From NCBI RefSeq assembly GCF_002833405.1, contig NZ_CP025135.1, positions 3,081,501 to 3,145,500 of the forward strand: 64,000 bases of DNA, given 5' to 3'. Position numbers and translations under genes: made by a program. The notes beneath the pieces are model-generated. The model was not told the DNA's origin and did no database searches. It saw only the letters and a list, made by a program, of their open reading frames with translations. Of this stretch, positions 1 to 9,723 are shown piece after piece. Position 1 is the first letter of the stretch. Every line of letters begins with the position of its first letter. Source of the DNA: Planococcus sp. MB-3u-03 (GTDB lineage Bacteria > Bacillota > Bacilli > Bacillales_A > Planococcaceae).

Positions 1-1602
1 ATCGGCTCCTTGGTCTGTTGCGTACAGGATGCCGTATGCAATTTGTTCTGTATCGCCGTAACCTGACGCATCAAGCACTTTCACCGGCAGGATTTTCGTC
101 GACTGGTTAATGCCCGTCATCGAATAATCGTTGTCCGCTTCCGCTGCAATGATGCCGGAAACGTGCGTGCCGTGTCCTTGGTCGTCGAACGCTTTGTTGT
201 CATCATTGATGAAATCGTAGCCAGTGCTGATCATTTGGTTCTTCAAATCGGCCAGTGTGTAATCAACGCCGGTATCGATGACCGCGGTGATGACTTCTCC
301 TTGCTTTTGAGGAGCTGCCAGCTTCGTCATTTCCTCGAAATCGATGTCAGCGTCTTCGATGCCAAAGCCGCCGCCCTTATTTTCAAGCGACCATTGCTCG
401 TCATAATAGATGTCTTCTGAATGAAGCTTGTATTGCTGTACCGGTTCGACGAATTCGACTTCCGGCAAGTCTTCAAGCGACTGCAAAGTTTTATTCGTTG
501 AAGCGGCTGACATGCCCGACTTCAAATCCACCACGAAGAACTGGTCGAATTTCGGCGCTTCGGCGTCAAACTCTGAAACCGACTGGATGCCAGCTGTCCC
601 AGCTTCCGCTTTTGTCAGCGTTTCGCCTTCTTTTACTTTCACGATGACTTTGTTCATGGAAGCATCTTTTACGACGTATGGAGTCGGAAGCATTGCCGAC
701 ATGACTGATTTTCCAGCCAGTTTGTTAATATTGATTGCTTGTCCTGCCGCTTCCACATCGTCTTTCAAATTCGCAGGCGCTGTTTTCAACGCGAGCGCGT
801 ACAATTCGCTGATCGCTTTCTGGTCAGCTGCGGTGATCGTTTTCGAACTTTGGAAGCCATTTTCCGCAATGCTCGTGATCAAGCCGTCGAGCTGATTAAG
901 GTTTTTCTTCAATGAATCACGGACGGATGCATCCGTCACGGCCTGATAACCGATAAACGGCGCCAGTTTATAGTAAAGCTTAGTCAGCTCTTTGCCGCTT
1001 TCTGTTTGTGAAAGCACTTCTCCGCGAATGACGCGCAATTGGTCAAGCAGCGCCTGGTCTCCAGCTGCTTCGCCCATGACAAGTTCCGCCGGGCATTGCT
1101 CGTCGTTAGTCGGTTTTGATGCTTTTACAGTGACTCCGTCAAAGCCGATTGTGTAGCTTGCTTCGTCTACTTCTCCGCCTTCAGGCAATTCCACCGGCAA
1201 TTCTTCAGCGTATGAAGATACCTTTATGTAGTAAGGGCCTTCCCAAGCGATCGGAAATTTCACAGTCGATTTCATTTCTGCAAAACTGTAGTTGCTAAAC
1301 GGGTCGAATGGCTGGTCGGCGGTCGCACGTTCTGCGTCCGGATAGACGGTAAAAGTCAATTCATCATCTGACTGGAGGGAAACTTCAAAATGCGTATGCG
1401 CTGCGACTTGTTCAGGATCGACGTCAATCCGGTACCAATGCTCATTATCTTCAGCATAAAAAGTATCGCTTACGTCGTCTCCTTGTTCCAGTACATCTGC
1501 ATCCACCAAATCTTCAGCTTGCGCCGTTTGTGTTGCCGGTAAAACGCCAAAAAGTGATACACCCATCAAAAAACTCGTCGCAATCTTGAACGCGCGGTCC
1601 AT
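1..1602 (-). CDS. Subtilisin-like (S8) secreted serine protease, C-terminus outside window
   Basis: The reading frame opens at an ATG at 1602 and stays open for 534 codons to the window edge. The first ~29 residues form a signal peptide ending in an AQA-type cleavage site. Residues ~35-125 resemble a bacterial pre-peptidase (PPC) domain, and an I9-like propeptide ends near residue 375 (VEFVEPVQQY). The S8 catalytic domain then starts, with Asp443 in VIDTGVDY and His477 in GHGTHVSGI; the Ser lies beyond the window. Having the PPC-like module before the propeptide and catalytic domain is less usual than at the C-terminus. It is an exported endopeptidase, probably for nutrient scavenging; the substrate is unknown. 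Confidence 0.9.
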   Translation of the reverse strand, partial: MDRAFKIATSFLMGVSLFGVLPATQTAQAEDLVDADVLEQGDDVSDTFYAEDNEHWYRIDVDPEQVAAHTHFEVSLQSDDELTFTVYPDAERATADQPFDPFSNYSFAEMKSTVKFPIAWEGPYYIKVSSYAEELPVELPEGGEVDEASYTIGFDGVTVKASKPTNDEQCPAELVMGEAAGDQALLDQLRVIRGEVLSQTESGKELTKLYYKLAPFIGYQAVTDASVRDSLKKNLNQLDGLITSIAENGFQSSKTITAADQKAISELYALALKTAPANLKDDVEAAGQAININKLAGKSVMSAMLPTPYVVKDASMNKVIVKVKEGETLTKAEAGTAGIQSVSEFDAEAPKFDQFFVVDLKSGMSAASTNKTLQSLEDLPEVEFVEPVQQYKLHSEDIYYDEQWSLENKGGGFGIEDADIDFEEMTKLAAPQKQGEVITAVIDTGVDYTLADLKNQMISTGYDFINDDNKAFDDQGHGTHVSGIIAAEADNDYSMTGINQSTKILPVKVLDASGYGDTEQIAYGILYATDQGAD

Positions 1603-1800
1603 CCTACCATCCCCATTTCAATTTTTTTACAATTACATTAAATCCATTAAAGCACATCGGAAGACATAAAAATAGATGCTTTCGAAAATATTTTTTCGGG
1701 ACTTTTGACGCCTTTTAAATACCGTTAAGTGTAACTGAATCGCGCATAGAAAAATGGAGAAAACATGCTCGAATCGGCATACCTTCTCCTCGCCATTCCC

Positions 1801-2712
1801 TCATTTTTTCGCTTTCTGCACTGGCATATCGAGTGGCGTAAAGTAATACGAACAGTCCGGCCAGCCCAGTTCTTCGCTGAGGATGTCAAAAGTCGAGCGG
1901 AAAAATTCCTGCATCGCTTGAGTCGGTTGGGACGAGTCGGCGACTTTATCGAGCATCAGGAAGTATTCGCTTAGCGAAGCTTCAAAATACGCATCGGCAG
2001 GCTTTAAGCGTTCGCTGTCGAGTTCTTTATTGACGAACGGGTACGGCAGTACAAAAAACGCGGGCACATCAACATTGCCGTCGCCGAGCCAGAACCCGTA
2101 CTCTATGAAATGTTCATCGAACGCCGCTTTTTCGATGACTTTGTCTTCCGGATACGGCTGGCGGATGCCTGGCAAAACGAGTGACGAAACGTCGAAGGTT
2201 CCCCAGAACAAAGCAGGCTTCATTTTCCGGGAGCGCAGCGGACCGATAAACTTCAGCTGTTCAGCAGCCGCAAAATGAAAGAGTTTGAGCCCGCGTATCG
2301 CCTGTTCCCAGTTGAAGGTTAGCGGCGTGTCGTCTTCGTTGAGATTGTTCTTATACGCCATCTCCTGCGGCTTCGGGTTGATCTTCAACTCAATGCCTTT
2401 CGATGCCAGCACTTCGAAGATCTCTTCGAAATAAGTTTTAATCGATTTGGCCGTTTCAAGTGCCACGGACTGAACATTCCCTTCGACATTAATGAAGATT
2501 CGGCTTTCGTAAATATCCAAATCGACTTGAAACGCACGATCTTGATGGAACAACAAGCCCGTCGTAAACCCGTTTGGCGTCACAGCGAGTGTGACGTGTG
2601 CCCATTGCGGCTCTTGCTGGGCGGTTTCGAGTTTAATCTTGCCGAGGATCTGTGAAATCAAATGCAAAGTGAACTTTGTATCAGCCCATTCGGAATGCTT
2701 GATCACATCCAT
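1801..2712 (-). CDS. DUF5996 family protein
   Basis: 303 residues, soluble, with no signal peptide or membrane segment. The ATG at 2712 follows a strong AGAGGAGG site. The sequence matches the layout of the DUF5996 family: an N-terminal WADTKFTLHL stretch, a central GPLRSRKMKPALFWG motif and a C-terminal YSYYFTP-like end (here DCSYYFTPLDMPV). The biochemical function of the family is not known. It is a single-gene unit, with a terminator-bearing gap separating it from the M28 genes upstream of it on the same strand. Confidence 0.75.
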   Translation of the reverse strand: MDVIKHSEWADTKFTLHLISQILGKIKLETAQQEPQWAHVTLAVTPNGFTTGLLFHQDRAFQVDLDIYESRIFINVEGNVQSVALETAKSIKTYFEEIFEVLASKGIELKINPKPQEMAYKNNLNEDDTPLTFNWEQAIRGLKLFHFAAAEQLKFIGPLRSRKMKPALFWGTFDVSSLVLPGIRQPYPEDKVIEKAAFDEHFIEYGFWLGDGNVDVPAFFVLPYPFVNKELDSERLKPADAYFEASLSEYFLMLDKVADSSQPTQAMQEFFRSTFDILSEELGWPDCSYYFTPLDMPVQKAKK

Positions 2713-2850
2713 TTTATTTTCCTCCTCTGGATTTCAAATCCATAGGCGCCGGCAGTTTCTATTCCTCCTTATATTCGACATGCTTGCTGACTTTCCTATC
2801 CAATTGATGGAAAAAGAGGGACAAATACCGGTTTAAAAAAGCCATACGAA

Positions 2851-2882
2851 AAGCCGTTCCGAAAATGATACCGGAACGGCTT
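2851..2882 (-). terminator. Rho-independent terminator of the M28 peptidase pair
   Basis: An 11-bp inverted repeat (AAGCCGTTCCG / CGGAACGGCTT) with a 10-nt loop. Read on the minus strand it is followed by TTTTCG. It lies just past the stop of the 2911-4356 gene. Confidence 0.8.
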
Positions 2883-2910
2883 CGTAAGTTGATGCGTCAC
2901 GTTTTACTTC

Positions 2911-4356
2911 TCAATGCTTAACCCCTGGCACATCTTTCCGGACCACATCGAACAGGCCTGCGCCGATCACTTCAAGCGCTGATTGCATGCGTTCTTCGGA
3001 GACATTGTCTTCAATAGTGTCTTGTGGCGTGTGATAGACTTTTTCAATGTGGTAGACGAGAGGGTTCCAGCTGTCGATACCCATCCAGATGAAGAGGGCG
3101 GCCGGGATGCCTGCATTATGGAACGGTACATGGTCACTCGAGCCGAACTGGCCTGGGAGGATGTCCGAGTTCCCGAGGCGTGCACCGGCAGCGACGGTCG
3201 ATTCAGTGACGATGTTGCTTGAGCCGTCGACGGTCATCGCATACAGATTTTCCGCTTTCTCGTAGCTTGTCGCCACCATGTCCGGATTGTAGACCGCTTC
3301 GATCTTGTCACGCTCCGCCTGGCTCAACTGATCGACGTAATAACGTGCGCCAAGCAAGCCGCGCTCCTCAGAACCAAAGGCAATGAACTTCATGTCCTTA
3401 TCGGTGTTGTAGCTTTTGAAGACGCGTGCCAATTCGAGCATCAGGGCTGTTCCGGACGCGTTATCGTTCGCGCCCGGTGCACCGACGACGCTATCCATAT
3501 GGGCCGTCAGCAGCACTTCCTTAGCATCCGCATCTTTCGATTTCGCTTTTTTCGTTCCGATGACGTTGACCGATTCGAGGTCCGTATAATGCGTCGCGGT
3601 CAAGTTCAGGCTGACCGGCCCATCCGCGAGCTGTTCTTTCAGCCATTCGCCTTGGATGTACGCCGCCCCGTATACCGGCACGTCATAGGATTTCGTCAGG
3701 TTCGGGTTGAACGTCGAGCCGTAGTTGCCGCGGCCGCCGACGACACTTTGCAGGATGACGCCCGCTGCTCCCGCTTCGATCGCGTTATCGACTTGTGTAC
3801 GATAAGCAGCGGTCGATGACTCGCGCGTCAACAGGACAATCTTGCCTTCGGTATCTGCCGGGAAATCGGCTGCCGATGCGCCGCCCTCCACGTAAATGAC
3901 CGGTGCCTCAACTGCCTGCTGGCTCACTTTGCCGTTCGGCGCAGCGCCCATTTCCCAAACGGTGCCGTCAGAAAATGCAGCTTCCCCGATATACTGGTCC
4001 GCTACCGGGAAGTACTGGTACTCGACGTCAAAGCCAAGCCCTTGTAACGTGTCCGCCACATAATCAGCCGCTTCTTTCTCCCCTTCGAGTCCGCCCGGGC
4101 GGGAACCGATTTCTTCAGACAAGTAGCGGATGTGCTCAATCGCCCGCTCCGCATCGACGCGGTTGACGATCTTCTGATCATGCGCTGCGCCGGAATTGCC
4201 GTTCGCCGCATAGGCGACGCTTGCCGTGCCCGAATCCGCGACCGGCAAGGTCATTGGGGAGACACTCAAGACGAGCGCCCCGGCCAGTGTATAGCTCAGG
4301 AATTTCTTTTTCAGCCCTGTGGTTTTCACTTCATTTGATAGATGGTCTTTTTTCAT
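2911..4356 (-). CDS. Secreted M28-family zinc aminopeptidase with PA domain (copy 1)
   Basis: 481 residues with an N-terminal export signal (basic start, hydrophobic core ~20-40, AYA-type cleavage near 50). A protease-associated insert spans ~130-250. The M28 metal-ligand motifs are present in order: TAHMDSV, the DNASG Asp, GSEERGLLG with the paired Glu, the NPDMVA Asp, and the C-terminal YHTPQDT His. The product should be an exported di-zinc aminopeptidase or carboxypeptidase of the YwaD type. It lies 24 bp downstream of a second M28 gene on the same strand, so the two probably form one transcript arising from tandem duplication. Confidence 0.9.
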   Translation of the reverse strand: MKKDHLSNEVKTTGLKKKFLSYTLAGALVLSVSPMTLPVADSGTASVAYAANGNSGAAHDQKIVNRVDAERAIEHIRYLSEEIGSRPGGLEGEKEAADYVADTLQGLGFDVEYQYFPVADQYIGEAAFSDGTVWEMGAAPNGKVSQQAVEAPVIYVEGGASAADFPADTEGKIVLLTRESSTAAYRTQVDNAIEAGAAGVILQSVVGGRGNYGSTFNPNLTKSYDVPVYGAAYIQGEWLKEQLADGPVSLNLTATHYTDLESVNVIGTKKAKSKDADAKEVLLTAHMDSVVGAPGANDNASGTALMLELARVFKSYNTDKDMKFIAFGSEERGLLGARYYVDQLSQAERDKIEAVYNPDMVATSYEKAENLYAMTVDGSSNIVTESTVAAGARLGNSDILPGQFGSSDHVPFHNAGIPAALFIWMGIDSWNPLVYHIEKVYHTPQDTIEDNVSEERMQSALEVIGAGLFDVVRKDVPGVKH

Positions 4357-4380
4357 TCGACAGCCACTCCCTCGTCTGGA

Positions 4381-5727
4381 TTATTTTCGGATCAATTGGT
4401 AAACGGATGCACCGACCAAATCGCCTGCTTCTTTCAGGCGTTCTGCGCTGATGAATTCAATCGTATCAAGCGGCGTGTGGTAATACGGCTCAAGGTTCGC
4501 CGTGCCCGGCTCTCTGCGGATAAAGTTCACTGCCGGAATGCCCGCTTCGTAGAACGGCACGTGGTCGGACGATCCGCGCTGATACAGAATCAGTTCAGAC
4601 GGCGTGCCGATGCGTTCGCCGGTCGCTTTCGCGGTTTCCGTGACGATGTTCGCCTGGCCATCGAGCGTGTTCATGTAAATCGCCGTGGCGTTGTCCCAAG
4701 ACGTGCCGACCATGTCCATATTGAAGTTGCCGATGCTTCTCGCCACTTCGTCCTCTGTCAGTTCGCTGACGTAATGGCGCGAGCCGAGCAAGCCGATTTC
4801 TTCAGCGCCGACAAAGACAAAGCGCACTTCTTCATCGATCGGATAGCTCTTCAAGACGCGTGCAATTTCGAGTGCCACGGCCGTACCGGATGCATTGTCG
4901 CTCGCACCGGCCGCGAACGGCACGCTGTCGTAATGCGCGCTGACGTGGACGATGCCGTCACTGCCGCCTTTTTTCGGCGTGCGTGTCGCGATGATGTTTT
5001 CCGAGGTCGCGCCTTCAAACGCCTGGACGGTCAACGTGACAGTTGCGTCCGCTGCCAGGACGTCCGTTTTCAACGCTTCCCCGCTCGCTTTGGTGATGCC
5101 GCCGACCGGGATGGCCATTTCATTGCCGCCGAGTGACGGATTGAGCGGCCCCGCCTGGTCGATATTGTTATAGATCAAGACGCCTGCAGCCCCTGCTGCT
5201 TCGGCATTCTTTACTTTTTCCGCAAAGGTGAAGCCACCGCGTTGGATCAAGGCGATTTTCCCTGACGCGTCCGCGCTGAAATCAGCCGGATAGCCGAGTC
5301 CCGCATCATACAGCTGCGCCGTTAAGCCTGCGTCAGCTGTCGCCGCGGAACCCGATGGAATATTGATCAATACTTCATCTCCCGATTCGGTATGCAAATG
5401 CCCAATCACCAAATTCGGGATGCTGAATTCCTGTACCTCGACTTCATAGCCGTAGGATTCAAGGCGCTGTTCCAGGAAATCCGCGGTTTCTTTCTCCGCT
5501 TCGGTTCCCGCGACGCGCGGGCCGATCGTTTCGGTCAGATGGTAGACATCTTCATACATCCGCTCCTGGTCGATGCGCGCAATCACTTTCTGGTCGAATG
5601 CCGCGCCGCTTTTCCCTGGAGCTGCTTGCGCGGCCTGCTGTTCGAACAGGCCGGTCGGTGCTGCGTAAAAACTGGACGTGACGAGCAGCGCCGATAAAAA
5701 CGCCGTTTTCCACTTCATGTTTTTCAA
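4381..5727 (-). CDS. Secreted M28-family zinc aminopeptidase with PA domain (copy 2)
   Basis: 448 residues, signal peptide at ~1-35 (AQAAP region). The domain order is the same as its downstream neighbour: PA insert at ~115-225, then the M28 core. Ligand motifs seen are SAHYDSV, SDNASG, GAEEIGLLGS, FNMDMVG and YHTPLDT. It is the promoter-proximal gene of the pair, with a GAGGAAGAT Shine-Dalgarno before the ATG at 5727. It differs enough from copy 1 that the duplication is not recent. Exact peptide specificity cannot be read from sequence. Confidence 0.9.
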   Translation of the reverse strand: MKNMKWKTAFLSALLVTSSFYAAPTGLFEQQAAQAAPGKSGAAFDQKVIARIDQERMYEDVYHLTETIGPRVAGTEAEKETADFLEQRLESYGYEVEVQEFSIPNLVIGHLHTESGDEVLINIPSGSAATADAGLTAQLYDAGLGYPADFSADASGKIALIQRGGFTFAEKVKNAEAAGAAGVLIYNNIDQAGPLNPSLGGNEMAIPVGGITKASGEALKTDVLAADATVTLTVQAFEGATSENIIATRTPKKGGSDGIVHVSAHYDSVPFAAGASDNASGTAVALEIARVLKSYPIDEEVRFVFVGAEEIGLLGSRHYVSELTEDEVARSIGNFNMDMVGTSWDNATAIYMNTLDGQANIVTETAKATGERIGTPSELILYQRGSSDHVPFYEAGIPAVNFIRREPGTANLEPYYHTPLDTIEFISAERLKEAGDLVGASVYQLIRK

Positions 5728-6044
5728 TTCATCTTCCTCCTTTTAATGGGTTCTAGTTACAGCCCTAACAAGTATTCCCTTCTACCCGAAAATTTCCCTT
5801 CCCGAAATATTAAAAATGGTTACAAAGTTATAGAATATTCAGTCATTAGAATAGAAAGTACTACCAGCTTAATGAAAATCAGGAAGTGTCCTAGGACTTA
5901 ACTAATACTCCAAAAAAATTTAGGGAAAGCTTTGATCGTTTTAATCCTGTCGCGGGGATGATTTGGCTTATTTGCATATAGAAAAAACTCCCCTTTCCAG
6001 GAGAGTTCAGAGCTCAGTATTTATGGATTTTGTGCTTCTGTCAG
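5728..6044. other. Intergenic: promoter region of the M28 pair and 3' flank of fabH
   Basis: 317 bp without a credible gene. It must hold the minus-strand promoter of the M28 genes (AT-rich around 5800-5850, no confident -35/-10 pair) and the fabH terminator at 5982-6007. Nothing else was recognised. Confidence 0.5.
5982..6007 (-). terminator. Terminator after the fabH-like pseudogene
   Basis: On the minus strand, AACTCTCC pairs with GGGGAGTT across a 6-nt spacer and runs into TTTTTTC, a compact intrinsic terminator about 40 nt past the stop codon. Confidence 0.7.
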
Positions 6045-7027
6045 TTAAATGGGCCATTTCACCAGCATCCCGGCATGGGTCAAGCCGCCGCCGAATCCGT
6101 ACAGCAGCAGTTGGTCGCCCGCTTGGATGCGACCGTCTTTCACGCCTTCGGCAAGCGACAACGGAATCGAGCCGGCAGACGTATTGCCGTAATATTCGAG
6201 TGAATAGATGGTGTTGTCGAGCGATAGCCCGCTTCTTGTACAAATCGATTCGATGATCCGCAAATTGGCGCTGTGTGGCACGAACCAATCCACTTCGCCA
6301 GGCGCTACGCCTGCTTTCTCCATCAAGGCATTGACGCCTTTTGGCACCGTATTGACCGCCCATTTATATACTTCGCGGCCATTTTGCCAAACGACATTCG
6401 GGCAGCCAAGTCTTCTCCGAACATTTCACCTGCCAGGTCTGTGCAATACAAATTGCTCGCCAAGGCGCCGTTGGTTCCCATATGCGATTCGATAAAGCTC
6501 GGATTGTCTGCGTCGTGTTCGACCAGGACCGCCCCGCCACCGTCGCCGAACAAAATGCATGTCGAGCGGTCAGTGTAATCGAGGATCTTCGAGAAAGTTT
6601 CCGCCCCGATCACCAGGATTTTCTTATGCAAGCCAGAAGTGATCAAGCCGTTCGCCATCTGCAGGCCGTAAGAAAACCCTGCGCACGCTGCGTTCAAATC
6701 GATCGCTCCCGCATTCGGGATGTTCAGTTTCGCCTGAACCATTGCGGCCACGCTTGGCGTTTTGAAGTCTGGCGTCATCGTGCAGGCGATGATCAAATCG
6801 ACATCGTCGAACGATTTACCTTAACGCTCCGCCAGATCTTGTGCCGCTTTCACACTTATATCACTCGTAAATTCGTGTTCTCCCGCAATGCGGCGCTCTC
6901 TGATGCCGGTGCGTTGGAGGATCCACTCGTCATTTGTTTCAACCAATTGTTCCAAGTCTAAATTCGTCAGCCTCTTTTCGGGTACATACGATCCGATGGC
7001 TGTGATTCGTGCTGCTGATCTGCTCAT
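6045..7027 (-). pseudogene. fabH: 3-oxoacyl-ACP synthase III (FabH paralogue, FabHB/YhfB type), disrupted
   Basis: Three collinear pieces together encode a full FabH of ~326 residues, which would start fatty-acid synthesis by condensing acyl-CoA with malonyl-ACP. The catalytic triad is intact across the pieces: Cys in LNAACAGFSYG, His in VPHSANLR, Asn in YGNTSAGSIP. Two lesions break it. An in-frame TAA at 6821-6823 sits where a Tyr codon is expected (AER-stop-GKSFDDVD). A frameshift near 6390-6400 lies in a CCC run; one extra C restores AAPNVVWQNGREV. Similarity to YhfB (GLTHAG, PKGV) points to the second FabH paralogue, not the sole essential enzyme. It could be a true pseudogene or partly a sequencing error. 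Confidence 0.85.
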
Positions 7028-7424
7028 TCATACACCCCTTTAGCTTACTCACCTCATTTTAGCACCTAACATTAGTATTAGGTACCAATAATTTAGATGA
7101 ATGGGTAAATACTTTTAATTACATAATATTTTTAGTAGCTTTCCGATTCATAAGTCATGTACTGTCTAGGAAATAAGAAGCCTAATGCTACTGCAGCATC
7201 TTGTGGTAACTGTTTTCTCGGTATTCCCTCAGCTCTCTAGTTGTTTGTGTAAAAAGTAAAAGCTTCAAAATGATAAGAAAAACGTTAAAAAATGAATAAT
7301 AAATCTGATGATGAACAGATCTGTTACAAAGAGTTTTCTTCAAGCGAACAGCTGGGACTCGCCCTTCAAAATCGATCTGTGGAATAATGGGCATAAGAAA
7401 ATTTATTCGTTAGGAGGCGCTGGA
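7028..7424. other. Divergent intergenic region between fabH and FUSC pseudogenes
   Basis: 397 bp. It contains a FapR-like palindrome at 7072-7088 on the fabH side and a strong Shine-Dalgarno (TAGGAGGCG) just before 7425 on the FUSC side. A 68-codon minus-strand frame at 7188-7394 lacks coding character and was not accepted. Confidence 0.5.
7072..7088 (-). promoter_or_regulatory. FapR-like operator upstream of fabH
   Basis: On the minus strand this reads TTGGTACCTAATACTAA. It differs at two of 17 positions from the Bacillus subtilis FapR site as I recall it, TTAGTACCTGATACTAA. FapR represses fatty-acid synthesis genes, including both fabH paralogues, until malonyl-CoA rises. The site lies 45-61 bp upstream of the fabH start, as expected for an operator overlapping the promoter. 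Confidence 0.7.
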
Positions 7425-9368
7425 ATGAAACGAAACCGAATCGCAAAAATGGTGAATTCCGCAGGCTCCTGAAGCAGGCGTTCGCCATCAACCAACGCTC
7501 CCTCCCTTGGGCCAAAGCATTGGCTGCCGGCATCAGCTCGGGCTTCCTGTACTGATCGGGGTCTTATTGGGCCAGTTGCAATACGGGCTGATCGCAGGGC
7601 TCGGGGTTTAGCATTTCTTTATATGTTCAATGAACCGTACGCGCTTCGATCGAAAAATCTTTTTCGCCGCACTCGGTTTAGCATTTTCTGCAGGGCTCGG
7701 CGTGCTGTTGTCGCAACAACCAATTCTTGCCGCAATCGCAGTCGGTCTAATTGGCGCGTTGGCGGTGTTCATCTTCGGCGCCTATCAATTCACAGGGCCG
7801 ACCGCGATCTTTTTCATTCTGGTGTTTTGATCAACAATAATATGACAGAAAATCCGGCGCTATTCCTATTGCATGGCTTTCTCGTGTTCCTGGGCGGCAT
7901 GCTGTCCTGGCTGATGGCGATGTGGGCTTATCCCTTCAAGCCCCATGCAGCAGAAGCAAAGGCCGTGAAACAGGGATACGTGGCACTCACCGCTTTGGCT
8001 GAATCGGCCGGGTCCGCTGAGTTCTATGAAGTCCGCCAACATGCCTGGTCCACCTTGAAATCCGCCGAAACGGCTCTCAGCAATGCAAGCGCTAAATGGA
8101 CGCGCTCGAACCGGCTCGTCCAGTTGACCTTATTGCATGCGCAAGCAACATCGGTTTATGCCGAAATCATCAAACGCGGCGACCGCTATTCAGCCGTATC
8201 GAAAGAAACCGTGGAGAATTTGCGGCTCATCGCTTCATCAGTCGAAGCGTCAGGCAAAAAATCCTTTGCCGCGGCACCGCGCCTGCAGACGGAAACAGGA
8301 GATGCCTTAACCGAAAGCACTCGAAAAGCTTATGACATTCTTACAGGCCAGCGCGATAAACGGACGCGTGATACAGAACTAAAAGCGGAACCGTTCAAGG
8401 CCGTCTTTGCTAATGCTTTCAATAAACATTCCATGGTATTTTTCGCCGCCATCCGCTTCGGTGTCGTCTTGGCGTTTGCGGCATTCGTTGCCCACTTCTT
8501 GCCGATCGACCCATCGTATTGGGTGCCATTGTCGGCTGCCGCTGTCATGTCCGGCGCCACGATCCTGTCAACATTCAACCGCTCGCTTCAGCGGTCGGCT
8601 GGCACCATTGTCGGCATTGTAGTTGCCGCTGTCATTCTGTCCTTTCAACCGGATGGGCTGTTCATTGCGTTGATGATTTTTGCATTGACGGCGCTCACGG
8701 AGCTTGCGATTGTGATGAACTATGCCGTTGCGGCATTCTTCATCACGCCGAACGCATTGATGATCGCGGAAAGCACGTCGCAGATCGGAGACCTTTCCTA
8801 TTTCGCTTCCGCGCGCATTGTCGACGTCTTGATCGGTTCTGCTATCGGGCTGATCGGGGTCTTATTGATCGGCAGGCGCCGTGCGTCAACGTTGCTCCCT
8901 CCGCTCATGTCCAAAACTTTGCGAAGCCAGCAGCGCTTCATGAGCCTGCTGTTTTCACCCTATAGCCCAGACATCGAGGCACAACCGATCGAACAAAAGA
9001 AAATGCGCACCAACCTAAGCAATTTGAAGTTGGTACTCGACACAGCTCAAGGTGAATTGCCGCAACGGCCACCAAATCTCGCCCTCTTGCAGCAGGTGTT
9101 TTTCGCTTCCGAACAGCTCGCCTTCCTGCTCGAAAATGCAGCGCAAAAAGACCGGCTTGCCTTATCTCCCGTTCAGCTCGGACAGCTCCATTTGTTTTTC
9201 GAAATGATGGCGAATGCGTTGGAAGGCAATTGGCCATTTGCGGAGCACGTGATTCCGGAAATCCCGGGATTCCCGGAAATCGAACAGGAACTCGCCGCCT
9301 TGCAGGAAACGGTTCGAATGAGCACACGCAAAATCGAATTACACGAACAAGACGAAGCCTTGGAATAG
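7425..9368 (+). pseudogene. FUSC-family (aromatic acid exporter-like) membrane protein, multiply frameshifted 5' half
   Basis: The start ATG at 7425 follows TAGGAGGCGCTGG. The recoverable protein is ~650 residues: two membrane blocks typical of FUSC/YccS-type exporters flanking a soluble helical region, and a second soluble tail. From ~7830 to 9368 the frame is intact (LINNNMTENP onward, including the second block PSYWVPLSAAAVMSGAT). In the first 410 bp five single-base losses are needed to rebuild the first membrane block: near 7455 (TT), 7534 (CC), 7604 (GGGG), 7660 (TTTTT) and 7827 (TTTT). All are short homopolymers, so sequencing undercalls are as likely as real decay. Substrate unknown. 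Confidence 0.75.
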
Positions 9369-9384
9369 GCTTCGTCTTTTTTTG
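9349..9384 (+). terminator. Terminator overlapping the FUSC stop codon
   Basis: AAGACGAAGCCT pairs with AGGCTTCGTCTT (12 bp, 6-nt loop) followed by TTTTTTT. The stop codon lies inside the hairpin. Confidence 0.9.
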
Positions 9385-9449
9385 CGCATGTAAACTTTAA
9401 GCAACTGATTGCGATGGTTAAACTTTTAGCTTTTTCTATTAAATAGATA

Positions 9450-9479
9450 AAGTCCCGCTGCTTTTTTGCAGCGGGACTT
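9450..9479 (-). terminator. Terminator of the small membrane protein gene at 9484
   Basis: AAGTCCCGCTGC pairs with GCAGCGGGACTT across a T-rich 6-nt loop. On the minus strand it is followed by an AT-rich tail. It is only 4 bp past the stop codon of the neighbouring gene. Confidence 0.75.
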
Positions 9480-9483
9480 TTCA

Positions 9484-9693
9484 TTATTGCACATCGTTTA
9501 ACCTGTCATGTTGCTGTGCACGAGCTTGCTTCAAATACGAAATGCCAATCAATGGGCAAATGATGAGGCCACCCACCATGATCCATGTCAGGGCCCAATT
9601 ATTGCCTCCGGAAGAAATAAGTACGATCAAACAGTTGAAGGCAATAATGAAGCCCCGATACTTTTCGATTGCGGCCACATATGATTTGAACAT
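9484..9693 (-). CDS. Small two-helix membrane protein, unknown function
   Basis: 69 residues with two predicted membrane segments (~13-30 and ~34-52) and a charged C-terminal tail (QARAQQHDRL). An ACAGGAGAATGAG site precedes the ATG at 9693 and a hairpin terminator follows directly, which together support a real gene. I do not recognise the family. Confidence 0.6.
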   Translation of the reverse strand: MFKSYVAAIEKYRGFIIAFNCLIVLISSGGNNWALTWIMVGGLIICPLIGISYLKQARAQQHDRLNDVQ

Positions 9694-9723
9694 ATTTGCC
9701 TCATTCTCCTGTCATTTTTTATC

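Noticed and set aside
163..895. Plus-strand frames opposite the subtilase
   Set aside because: Antisense to a clear S8 protease with catalytic motifs.
4342..5136. 264-codon plus-strand frame opposite the second M28 gene
   Set aside because: Arg/His-rich shadow of a well-supported coding sequence; no ribosome site or domain.
7188..7394. 68-codon minus-strand frame in the fabH-FUSC gap
   Set aside because: No ribosome site, low-complexity translation, and it overlaps the promoter region of the FUSC gene.
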